From positions 35,796,001-35,860,000 of the forward strand of contig JARZZO010000016.1 in assembly GCA_030544215.1 (NCBI GenBank): a DNA stretch of 64,000 nucleotides, written 5' to 3'. The position numbers and the translations under genes were made by a program. How positions within the stretch are numbered: position 1 is the first letter of the stretch; each line of letters opens with the position of its first letter. The notes under the pieces are model-generated. The model saw only the letters and a program-made list of their open reading frames with translations. It ran no database searches and was not told the DNA's origin. This document shows positions 11,311 to 20,866 of the stretch, in pieces. This DNA comes from Zantedeschia hybrid cultivar (Eukaryota > Streptophyta > Magnoliopsida > Alismatales > Araceae).

Positions 11311-14086
11311 AGCCAGTACTTGTGCTTTTGCAGTGATCCTTCCCATCACTTTGACCGTCCCTTTTCTCTTGCAAGGTCCTAAAACAGTTCCGCCCTTTCC
11401 CTATTTCTACCCCTTGGAGGCGAAACCCTCACCTGGTGGCGATGCACAGATGGGAGGATAACTGCGCACACGGTGTTCCTGTAGCTTCCTCATCGGCCTC
11501 CAACCGTGAGCCATCACCGGCGGCAATTTCGGCTTGGATTAACCGGTTTTTCTAAACTTCTCCCTGTTTTTGTGTTCGTCTTGCCCTCTGAGGACAATTT
11601 GTTTGCTTGTTTGATTTTTTTTTTTTACTTTAAAATGTTCTTTATGTGGATCATGTTTTTTCTTATGTGGATCATGTATATTTTTCCTATATGGTGTTTC
11701 CTTCTTCGACCTATTTTTAGTTGACATGGATATTTGACTCAAACGTAGTTATTGTTGTCCATGATTAAGCCAATCTTCACATACTTATTTATTTTTTTGT
11801 GAAGTTATACTAGAATGCACAGACTTTGGTTGTTCTTTTCGGTTCAGTTTGGTAGCCATATTTAACAATGGAGTAATAAGTGTTCCTTCTCCCTCTTCTT
11901 CATGTTAAAGTAGAATGCAAAATGAGCATGGTCAATACAGATGAGGTCACAAGGAACATCCCAGTTTATGGTTCAGCAACATCCAAGCTCTTTGAAAAAG
12001 AATGACGGAAACATTTGTTAAGACCACAATTCACAGCGATTTCAGTTAGATATGATGGTCCCCAAATAGATGGAATCAACACAATCCCCAGAGGCCCAGA
12101 CATTTTGACTCCCAGATCTGGACAAAAGCCATCAACAGTTGGAGATGTGCTTTTCCACCCCACAGGAATCTAATTCCAGTAAAAATCCAGAAAGAAGGAT
12201 CATTAGAAACCACAATGCATATATGAAACCTTCCATCTGATATTTGGTATTGACGGGTATCTGTAATAAACCTTGTAGGCACAACAGATAATAAGCGAAG
12301 CAGATAACTATATCCAAGTCATCCAGCATTTTGTTTTCAAATGGTTTACATTGCACATTGGATCCAGTAAGGCAAGAATCAACTCCTGTCCAAGATAACT
12401 ACATCGCATTCATGTTTCAGTATCCATCAGAATTGGTCACCTTAATGGTGGATACAATTGCACACGTTAACGAAATTAACCTTGAGACATCCAGCATTGT
12501 CTCCCAAGTTTGTAAGGATGAAGGAAGTGTAGATTTGGGTTAGAAGAGAATGCATGTGGATGGTTGTTCTATGTTTGCCTTTGTTAGCATAACCATTATA
12601 TTTGGGGGGGTCTGAATAGCACTCAATTTCGTAGCTGAGTGAAAAAAAATACCTGAGTATGATATTTATCACTTAAGCACACATAAAACATAGTATTTGA
12701 TAAAGGAAATAGAGGGTGAATTTTCTTCCTGCTGCCCCTACTTCAAGAACTTTCCAAATTCTTGGTCAATAGGATTTCAAAGAAGCATGGTAACTTTAGG
12801 GAAGGCAGTGTGTCACAGAAGTTCCACCTGTTTAAGATCTGAAGTGAGAGCTAACTAGTTTCTTTACTGCATGAAATTTTTTGCTGGAAGAGAAATGCTA
12901 TGGTACCGCATTTTTTGCCACATCATTTGCCTCACTCATTAAGAACGATTACATCACTTGATCTAAGTTATCTTTGGCTCATTTTGACGTCTTTTTAATG
13001 CAACTAGCACTTCTAACAAGGAGACGTTTAATCAGATGATCAGACAGCTCCCCAGTGTGTGGCAAGATGTGGTGCCATTGCATATAGTCTTGTGGGGGCA
13101 CCTTGAAGCTGGTGTTTTCACACCAAAAAAACAAATAAAAGCTGCTTTAATGTAACCCAGAAGTTCATTTTTTGGGGGGCGTGAGAACTGCCTATTACAT
13201 TCCCATCTAAATCTAATTTCCCTTCTTACTTGAGCTCCCATTTTAGTCTAGAATTCCTCATTTCGAATTTTTTCTAACCTTTTAACTCAACTATCCTCCC
13301 AAGCATTATGGATTAATTCAATGTTGAATCTGCATATGTCAACAATCACTGCCAGTATCAAATAGTTTGACTTGCATGGGGTGGTTCAAAGGAACGTATT
13401 CATGCTTTAACTGGCAAAAGAATTTACGAGAGGTCAGGTACGTTAACAACCAGCAGATTGACAGCCAATTGTAAACTTCCCTCTAAACTTTCATCCTACC
13501 AAATGCCCTTGCTCGAAACATAAGCAAATGTTATCTCTTTACAATCAACGTGCAATTTAATGAGATGATTTCTCATGAGGTTTCAGTGACAAAAGGGAAT
13601 TCTTAGCAGGGATTGACATCATAGGGATAAATCTAGAACCAGTAGTGCCAAATTCAGCATCAGCATGACATCAACTTAGTTCACACATTCACACAAAGCC
13701 CAAACAAGAGTCGCAAGGACTTGATGAGCTGAACAGGAAAAGACGCTCATGGAAGGAATTGCAGCAGATGTCCAACACCCAGACACATCCTCAAAATGAA
13801 GATCATGTAATACAAAGGATAACTTGAAATGACAGCCACGTAATAGAAAAGAATATTTTAAAAACCAGACATGACATCAAACAACCAAGGGATTTGGCCT
13901 ATTATAGAATAAATTATAAGCATGGTCCATACATCAGACTGTAAGTCTCCATTTGATAAGTCATATTATTGCATGCATACACTTTCATGACATTTTCTTT
14001 ACAGTAATTTCAATTAGTCCTCACTTCGCTTCACTTATGTTTTGTTCTTTCTTATCATTAGGAATTGTAGAAAGCGCAAACATACT
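11311..14086. other. Harbinger interior without recognised genes
   Basis: Between the GC-rich leader and ORF1 I see no domain on either strand. The longest open frames are about 70 codons and have no coding character. The region may be 5' untranslated sequence, introns or older nested insertions. Confidence 0.3.
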
Positions 14087-15582
14087 ATGTCCACCTCCGG
14101 TGAGTCTATGCTTACTTCTTATATTTGTTTTTTTTTTAAATGGTTATTTTCATTTACTTGATGAGAACAATATTTGGTATATCGTATACAAATTTAATAG
14201 TGGATTACATTTCTGTCTACATTTTTAAGTAGATGCTTTTTTGTTGAAAATTTATCCTCATCCTCCACTTTGGTGGGATGTTTCTCTTCATTAAAAGGGA
14301 ACAAAGGTAAACGTCCAGTTACAACTGAGGGCACTGCTACGACCCGTGCCCCAAACTGGGCCGTCGACCATGACAGAATCCTCATTCAGCTTCTGATGGA
14401 GGAATATGACAAAGGAAATCATATCGAGGGGACATTTAAAACGCAAGTTTGGCACCAGATCGCGCCCAGCTTCAATGCTGCAAGTCATCTAAATTACAAC
14501 AAGGACCAACTACAAAATCGATGGAAGGTCCTCAAAGGGATTTATGTCAAACTTGATACGTTATTTAAAAGAAGTGGGTGGGGTTGGGATGATGAAGCAA
14601 AAAGGCCTGTGCCTGGAGTTGAATCATGGGAGCAAGCCATTGAAGTAAGAACAATCTGCTATGATAATAACACCTTTTCTTGCTATTGCTAATGACTAAC
14701 ACAAACGTAATCACATGTCCATTAATTTTTCAGGCAAATAGTGCCCTTCATACATTAAAAGGTAAAACGTTTCAGTTCTTGAAAGAGATGGTTCACATGA
14801 CAGCCAATAGCATGACGAATGGGGGAGATGCGGAAGGGTCTATGCATGCGTCACAACATGTGAATAGACGTGGACGCAGGGTTGCGAACCGCAACAATTT
14901 GCCACATTCCGTGGACCCCCCACCGCAGCCACAACAGCGAGTGGATCAACTGCAAGCCCTGCCACCGTCTGTGCAGCCCAATGAAGACTATGTCGAAGGT
15001 CATATAGCTATTGGTGATTACGTTAATGCCCTTCACTATGCCAATGCTGGTTCTATAACAGGTGACGATCTTATGTCAATATCCCAGCAACTTCAGAGCT
15101 CATCCTACGGTGGATATGAACAACATTACAATGTCGGTTCTGTCCCTGCCCAATCTCATTACTCCACTCGGACACCTTCCCCGCCGGCACATAGGGCAAA
15201 TGAAGACGAAGTCATTTCTCCCCAGAAGAAGGGAGCATCATCCTCAAAGCGTCGGGGTAAAAGAAACATTGGGGACGAAGCAGTACTCTCTTTCTCCAGT
15301 GCATTGCGTGATCGCACTGAAGTTATGAGGGACCTAAGAGCATATAAGGCTTCATCAAGGGGTTCCAGTGGCGGCACCAATGTGTTCGATACACCGGCGG
15401 ATGTACAAGATAGGATCCCGACGGTCAAAGAGTGTATGGACGATCTACGACGTATCCCGAACCTCCCGCGTACTTTGTACTTCAAGGGTGTGAACCTGTT
15501 TGGTACACCGGGCATTCGGTCCGTCTACATGGCTCTGCCGGAGGAGGAGAAGCTTGACTGGGTTATAGCTTGGACTAGTTGA
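14087..15582 (+). CDS. Harbinger ORF1: Myb/SANT-like DNA-binding protein
   Basis: In plant PIF/Harbinger elements a Myb/SANT-like protein acts with the transposase, binding subterminal DNA and bringing the transposase to the nucleus. My model has three exons. A 13-nt exon (14087-14099, MSTS plus a split Gly codon) ends at GTGAGT. Exon 2 is 14298-14644 and exon 3 is 14734-15582. All phases agree, giving about 402 residues. A simpler alternative starts at the ATG at 14270 with no first intron (407 residues). The N-terminal third holds the domain: RAPNWAVDHDRILIQLL, then KTQVWHQIAPSFN, RWKVLKGIYVKLD and GWGWDDE. The middle is rich in Gln, Pro and Ser. A basic KKGASSSKRRGKR stretch is a probable nuclear signal. 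The C-terminus (FKGVNLFGTPGIRSVYMALP-EEKLDWVI) is the usual ORF1 tail. No stop codon interrupts the frame. Confidence 0.85.
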
Positions 15583-15725
15583 CTTTAGTTGCTACCTGCC
15601 GTGTACTTTGTACTTCAAGGGTGTGGGTTATGCTTGGTACACCGGACATTCGGTCCGTCTACATGGCTCTGCCGGAGGAGGAGAAGCTTGACTGGGTTAT
15701 AGCTTGGACTAGTTGACTTTAGTTG
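15471..15725 (+). repeat. Tandem duplication of the ORF1 3' end
   Basis: The last 121 bases of the ORF1 region (15471-15591, including the stop codon) are repeated at 15604-15725 with an offset of about 133 bases and only a few differences, mostly in the GTGTGAACCTGTTTGG / GTGTGGGTTATGCTTGG stretch. The second copy lies after the stop codon and is probably untranslated. Confidence 0.85.
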
Positions 15726-15941
15726 TTTTGTATGGTCCTAATCTTTTGCTTGTTTCTTTCCTTTTATCATGCTTGCACCAGTTGCACTTGAATGTTAGTC
15801 TGATTTTCTTGATCATGCTTTTCTTATCGCGCGTCATGTCTGTTGTATTTCAATTAAATGTGTTTGGTTATGTCTATTATGTTACCATAAATTGCAATTT
15901 CTACTTGTACGTCCCCTGCAGGTATATGATTCTAACTAAGA

Positions 15942-16313
15942 ATGGGACGTTTTAAGTGTTACGTTGTGTGGGTTGGTCGGGAGCCTGGTTTGTACCTTAC
16001 TTGGGGAGAATGTTATGCCCAAGTTAACGATTTTCCAGGAGCTCGATATAAAGGGTTCTACTCAATTGAGGAGGGAGAGGCTGCACTGTACAGTGTTGTG
16101 GAGCATTGTCGACCGACACCAAGAATGAGTCGTCAAGAATATGCAATGGGCACTCCAAGTACTGTACGAGCCATGACCGACCCCCCTACATCACACGTGT
16201 CAACACAGTTGTCATGGCAATATTGTCTCACGATAGTACTTTTGTTTCTAGTTGTCCTCTTACTTTTTTTTATTTTGCTTGGTATACTATTTATGTCCCT
16301 GAGGAGCCGTTGA
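15942..16313 (+). CDS. RNase H1-type hybrid-binding (viroplasmin-like) domain protein with hydrophobic tail
   Basis: This 123-residue frame lies between ORF1 and the transposase on the same strand. Residues 5-49 match the small domain at the N-terminus of eukaryotic RNase H1 and in caulimovirus viroplasmin: YVVWVGREPGLY, then W-EC-AQV, F-GARYKGF and S-EE-EAAL. In RNase H1 this domain binds RNA-DNA hybrid or double-stranded RNA. No RNase H catalytic domain follows. After a short Ser/Pro/Thr linker, residues about 93-118 form one strongly hydrophobic segment rich in Leu, Val and Phe, followed by SLRSR. That pattern suggests a tail-anchored membrane protein. I chose the ATG at 15942; a TGCAG acceptor-like site ends at 15921. 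No such ORF belongs to the Harbinger elements I know. The domain call is confident; the membrane topology and any role in transposition are inference. Confidence 0.7.
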   Translation: MGRFKCYVVWVGREPGLYLTWGECYAQVNDFPGARYKGFYSIEEGEAALYSVVEHCRPTPRMSRQEYAMGTPSTVRAMTDPPTSHVSTQLSWQYCLTIVLLFLVVLLLFFILLGILFMSLRSR

Positions 16314-16362
16314 TGTACCCTTCTTTTGAACTATGTACCGTTTTGAATTTAAATGACAAGTA

Positions 16363-17651
16363 ATGGTGGTTTATGTAGACATCAATGAATTAATAATGGA
16401 GTTCATTCATGAGGACGACGAAATGATTGAAGAAATTGAAGAAGTCATAATTGAAGCAATATCAGATCAGTATGCCACAAATGTGCCTAGACAAAAGATG
16501 TTTACTTCGGCACATACTGGTCATGTGTGGATACAAGAAGTGCTACAAGGGCATGAGCGGAGGGCCTATTGGGCATTCAGGCTTAGCCCTACCATGTTTA
16601 TTGCACTGAGAGACATGTTAGTGGACAGGGGCTTACTATTTGACTCACGACATGTCACTGCCTATGAGCAACTAGCGATGTTCTTACATGTTGCTAGCCA
16701 TGGTGTTGCGACTGGGGCATTGTGTGAGTACTTCCAGTACTCTTCACAAACAATCAGCTATTATGTCAATAATGTTGCTATGGCATTGGCATCTCTGAAG
16801 ACGGAATTTATTCAGCTTCCTTCTAATGTGGGTGAATGTCACCCTCATATCCGAGGGAAGACATATTTCTATCCTTACTTCAAGGTATTTGATTTCTAAT
16901 GGTCTAGCATTTTATTTTTAATGGTCTAAACAAAATCTTATGCATGGTCTTATATTTTCATTGCACTGTGTAGGATGCGATTGGGGCGATTGATGGAACA
17001 CATATAATAGCTCATATTCCACGAAAAGACCATGGTTGCTTTCGTAACCGCAAGGGTTACATAAGCCAAAACGTAATGGGGGTTGTCTCTTTCGACCTCA
17101 CTTTTCTATACATTGCTGTTGGTTGGGAAGGTTCTGCAGCATATATGAGAGTATTGAAGTGGGCATTGGATCATGGCGGGTTTCGGGTGCCTCGCGGAAA
17201 GTACTATCTTGTCGACTCTGGATACGCAAACACGCGTAGTTTCTTAGCTCCTTATCGAGGACAACGGTACCACATTGGTTGCTTTAGAGGTCGTGATCAA
17301 CATTATGCTAATAAAAGAGAAAAGTTCAACCATAGACATGCACAACTGAGGAATTGTGTAGAGCGCGCGTTCGGTGTGCTCAAGAATCATTTTCAAATCT
17401 TAAGAGAGGGTTGTATGTACCCATGGGAAACACAACAAAAGATAGTGCTAGCATGTTCTATCGTCCACAACTTCGTTCGTCGAAGGGAGGGACATGATGT
17501 ATATTTTAACATGGCAAATGAACGTGGATTTGCAGAAGATGATGGAGATATTGACTACCCCGTTGACATTGCGCCTAGCCAAGCTGAGCTAGTTGTAGGG
17601 GACCATGTCAGAGAGGAAATTACAGATCAACTCTGGGAGGAGAATAATTAG
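16363..17651 (+). CDS. PIF/Harbinger DDE transposase
   Basis: The transposase excises and inserts the element, usually together with the ORF1 protein. My model has two exons, 16363-16884 and 16974-17651, separated by an 89-bp GT-AG intron (phase 0), giving 399 residues. The N-terminus is acidic, followed by the helix-turn-helix-like region (AYEQLAMFLHVASHGVATG and FQYSSQTISYYVN). All three catalytic residues are visible: Asp in GAIDGTHI, Asp in YYLVDSGY and Glu in NCVERAFGVLK. The typical RGQRYH and NKREKFNHRHAQLRN stretches lie between the last two. No stop or frameshift is present, so the protein could be active. A second in-frame ATG at 16396 is possible if the TATGTAG just upstream of it is a splice acceptor. 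Confidence 0.92.
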
Positions 17652-18190
17652 CTTTGGTAGATGTTTCTTTTGTTGTTATGCCATGTATGATTTTTTTTTT
17701 TTTCTATTTGGTAGATATTTCTATCGTTCACTATATGGCATGTAACTTTAATTCATATCTGCATTTTGTTTCTTTTCATTCATATGCACTGAAAACTGAT
17801 GTTCATCTATATTTTGGATACCATGTTGTTTTTAATTCCTCTCATTTGTTCTTACAGGTGGTGCGCATACATGGTTGGAGTGCTTCTTTCTTAGACATAC
17901 ACTCAGATAGCAGGAGGCATGATTGTAGCCCTATACCGATTGCACGTTTGGGTAGTAGGAAGGCATACGTGCAACCCTACCTAAGCATGTCTTCGGATAT
18001 TAGCACGGCATGATTGCAGCCCTATCTAAGTGTTGTAATGTATGGACAATGACGAAGGAAGAAGCAGTGAGTCTATTGGTTGGATGGCTTTTAAGCAACC
18101 CCAATAGATGATGAAACTCCTTTTTCTGAGTCCATCTTTCATATTTTGAAGAAGCATTCGTTTCATTTCATTATTTTAATCTTCAGTTAT
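17652..18190 (+). other. Transposase 3' untranslated region and spacer
   Basis: AT-rich sequence follows the transposase stop codon. An acceptor-like TTCTTACAG near 17849-17857 and short frames downstream could mark a 3' untranslated exon. I recognise no protein. Confidence 0.35.
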
Positions 18191-18437
18191 TATGGGGGTT
18201 GCATGAGCCTCGTTTGATTTCATGCTATTTTTATAAACTTATTATGGGGGTTGCATGAGTGTCGCTTAATTTCATGCTATTTTTATAAACTTATTATGGG
18301 GGTTGCATGAGCCTCACTTGATTTCATGCTATTTTTATAAACTTATTATGGGGGTTGCATGAGCCTCGCTTGATTTCATACTTTTTTTATAAACTTATTA
18401 TGCAGGTTGCATGAGCCTCGCTTGATTTCATGCTGTG
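18191..18437. repeat. 52-bp tandem repeat, about 4.7 copies
   Basis: Units start at 18191, 18243, 18295, 18347 and 18399, exactly 52 bases apart. Each reads TATGGGGGTTGCATGAGCCT, then CGCTTGATTTCATGC, then TATTTTTATAAACTTAT, with few substitutions. The array lies between the transposase and the small peptide gene. Isolated CACGAGCCT and ATGAGCCT motifs follow at about 18471 and 18503, so older units may have decayed there. Confidence 0.9.
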
Positions 18438-18643
18438 TAGTATTAATTTTCATTCCTAATTGTGGAAGATGCACGAGCCTCCCTTATATTACAGTTGAAT
18501 GGTATGAGCCTACCATGAATCTTGGGTATGTTTTCAACTGTGACATGGTCCAAGAGTTTTATAACAAGGATTGTTGAATCCAATTGAATCCTACACTTGC
18601 ACTGAGAAAAGAGGACAAATTGGGCCAAGTCTCTCTCTCTCCC

Positions 18644-18658
18644 TATATATATATATAT
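18644..18658 (+). promoter_or_regulatory. TATA box and CT-rich leader of the small peptide gene
   Basis: An alternating TATATATATATATAT run lies about 80 bases upstream of the ATG at 18733. A CT-rich leader (CTCTCTCTCTCTAGG, then CTTTCTCTCTCT) comes between them. This is a common plant core-promoter layout, with pyrimidine patches between TATA and the start codon. Confidence 0.5.
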
Positions 18659-18732
18659 CTACCCCTCTCTCTCTCTAGGCATCTCTATCTTTCTCTCTCT
18701 AAATTCCCCTTGTGCAGCTAGCTGTTTCATCA

Positions 18733-18864
18733 ATGGGGGAGTTGGAGAAGCAGGTGAAGGAGAGGGCCAAGGAGCTGAAGCACCTGCTCCAGAAGGGCAT
18801 GAGGATCGTAGGCCACACGTGCAAGAAGAGCTGGTACAAGGTCAAGAACATGAGACGAGGCTAA
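18733..18864 (+). CDS. 43-residue basic peptide, possibly captured host gene
   Basis: An ATG at 18733 opens 43 codons ending in TAA. The peptide has 13 Lys/Arg and four Glu. The first 21 residues can form a charged amphipathic helix (ELEKQVKERAKELKHLLQK), and the C-terminal part reads GHTCKKSWYKVKNMRRG. There is no signal peptide or membrane segment. Codons are G/C-rich at the third position (GAG, AAG, CTG, CTC, GTC), unlike the surrounding AT-rich element sequence, which suggests a conserved plant gene. A TATA box and CT-rich leader precede it. It lies inside the Harbinger element, so it was either captured or is an unusual cargo gene. I recall small plant proteins of this general type but cannot assign a family. 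Confidence 0.6.
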   Translation: MGELEKQVKERAKELKHLLQKGMRIVGHTCKKSWYKVKNMRRG

Positions 18865-19154
18865 CCCACGCGTGTGGTGACGTTCTCGGAAGAGAAAAGA
18901 TCCAATTTTTTCTCTGTCTTCTTCTTTTGTTTTTTTTTGGGGGGGGGGGGTGTGTTCGAGGGTATGATCTAAATACTAAATAGCATGTAGCTGTGGAGTC
19001 TTGTTTATCCCGTGAGTTTGGGCTGGGTTGATCCTAAGTCAACTTAAGATAAAATAGATTTTTAAACATTCATGTTATTAAATAATTGGTAAATAAAAAT
19101 TAGTTTTGGTCTCTCTAATCTGTGCTGTCATGCGGTTTTTTAACTTCCAGTTCA

Positions 19155-19282
19155 AATTTGGAGGTTTAATGAATTTTCAGTTCATTCGTTCAAAACATTA
19201 ACTTTCAGTGCCATGACTGTTTATAAGTAAATTTTGAGTCTAAACCATCATTTGCCACTGTGTGAAATTTTGAGTCTATACC
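19155..19282. repeat. 128-bp direct repeat, copy 1
   Basis: This block from AATTTGGAGGTTTAAT to GAGTCTATACC recurs at 20236-20363 with about three substitutions. The copies are 1081 bases apart inside the Harbinger right arm. Confidence 0.85.
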
Positions 19283-19758
19283 TCTTTGTCATCTTTTTTT
19301 TTTCGGATTGCATGAGCGTCAGCTCGTGGTTGCTATCAAGAATATTTTTCTCCTTTTTTTGGTTTTGATTCTTTGAATATTATTCCCAGTCTCTTTTTTG
19401 GAGAATTTTTTTTATCATCTGTCTATCAAACAATGTTTTAAAAATCAAAGTGGACCGTCCGATTCCAGAAAAATAAGAATCAGTGGTTTTTTTAGTCCAG
19501 TTCAACCAAAAACCGCCATCCTTTCAAAAGTGTAGGAACCAACTAAAAACTGGCTGCTTTAGTCTAGTTCACATGAAAATAGGCTGGTTCAAAGTTACGT
19601 ATAATATTTACTTTATAAAATATAATTTACAACTATTCAAACGTAAATTCAAGACCACTACTTAACGTTAAAATCGATATATAAGAAAGATAAGTTTTAA
19701 TGGCCGATCTAATTTTGAAAACATTGATGTCAAATCTTTTCAAAATTCTAGTAACAGA

Positions 19759-19759
19759 C

Positions 19760-19802
<43 letters not shown>

Positions 19803-19812
19803 TGTATATAAT
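19759..19812. repeat. TA microsatellite
   Basis: About 27 TA dinucleotides, interrupted twice by TATG. Confidence 0.95.
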
Positions 19813-20235
19813 ATTGGGAACAAAAATTAGATTTTCAATAGCTATCAAAGCTGAAAATAAATGCATTTCGCTCTAATTATAGAGGTTCTTGTCAAAGCTT
19901 CTGCTATTACAACTGTAGTTGCAACAATCACAATCATTGCTATAGCCTATGACTTGCAACCAAACCGAACAACCCAATCATGTCAAAATTATATCAGCTT
20001 GACCATGAATTAGAAATACCCTCCACATTGCGAGACACCTAAGAAGCTTGGCATTATTTTATCGCATCTATGAATGACGCTTACTTGAAAATTTTAAGTT
20101 CTAAGACTGAAATCTTGTTCAGATAGCTGTACAATGGCCCCAATGTTTTGGATTTAAAACCAATGTTAGATAAAAAGGATATCACAAGAGCTGACAAGAT
20201 TTTTGGACACAGAAGTCTACAACATCCCAAATACT

Positions 20236-20363
20236 AATTTGGAGGTTTAATTAATTTTCAGTTCATTCGTTCAAAACATTAACTTTCAGTGCCATGACTA
20301 TTTATAAGTAAATTTTGAGTCTAAACCATCATTTGCCACTGTGTGAAATTTTGAGTCTAAACC
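20236..20363. repeat. 128-bp direct repeat, copy 2
   Basis: This is the partner of 19155-19282. Such a pair can arise by a local duplication that trapped the roughly 950 bases between them. Confidence 0.85.
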
Positions 20364-20866
20364 CCAGACTATTCCTCCCTTAGACAGCCTGTGAACTCTT
20401 ATCAGTCAGCCCTATCTTTTTTATAATAATGTGTTTCTACAAGCAGATTCCTATTCGATTTCACTCATTTTTAAATTGAACATCTAGTTATAATTATTAT
20501 ATTTTAGTATTTCAAAATTATATTAACATTATTTTTTATGAACACATGTATAATCAATAGTATTATATATTAATATATATGTTACATTGTCCATGAATGA
20601 AGGTCAAAATATAGCATAGAATAGTATTTTCAATTTCTTATTCTACCAAATCGGAATTAGTAGGTAGTAGGATAAGAAGGGTAATTTGGACAAAAAAAGT
20701 GCTTATTCTCCTTCTTATTCCCTCCTTCGTAATCAAAGCAATTAGAATAACTTCTTATTCTATCTTCAATTCATATCCGCTGCCAAATCAAAAGACTTCT
20801 TATTCTAGAATAAGTCATCCGGCATAACTTATTCTAGAATAAGAAATACGGAAAACAAAGTGGGGC

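Larger units (their letters stand above)
10818..20866 (+). mobile_element. PIF/Harbinger element, 10 kb, apparently autonomous
   Basis: The left end is GCGTCACTTTGTTTGCGGAA. The right end, in reverse complement, is GCCCCACTTTGTTTTCCGTA. The element is flanked by TAA at 10815-10817 and 20867-20869. A TAA or TTA duplication and a GC-CACTTTG terminus fit PIF/Harbinger. The empty site is preserved in the duplicate copy at 24551-24566, where CTTTAAGGCTTGTGG joins directly. It carries a Myb/SANT-like ORF1, an RNase H1-type hybrid-binding-domain ORF, a DDE transposase and a small peptide gene. Plant Harbinger elements are usually shorter, so nested insertions or captured sequence probably account for part of the length, for example 11.3-13.9 kb and 18.4-20.6 kb. 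Subterminal GAATAAG and TTATTC motifs occur at both ends. Confidence 0.88.
18865..20866. other. Harbinger right arm, no gene recognised
   Basis: AT-rich, with no coding frame that I recognise. It holds a poly-G run near 18940, a TA microsatellite at about 19759-19812, a 128-bp direct repeat (19155 and 20236), and TTATTC-rich subterminal sequence from about 20640 to the right terminus. Confidence 0.4.

Noticed and set aside
18191..18437. Possible CRISPR array
   Set aside because: Repeats are contiguous 52-bp units without unique spacers, in a plant genome.
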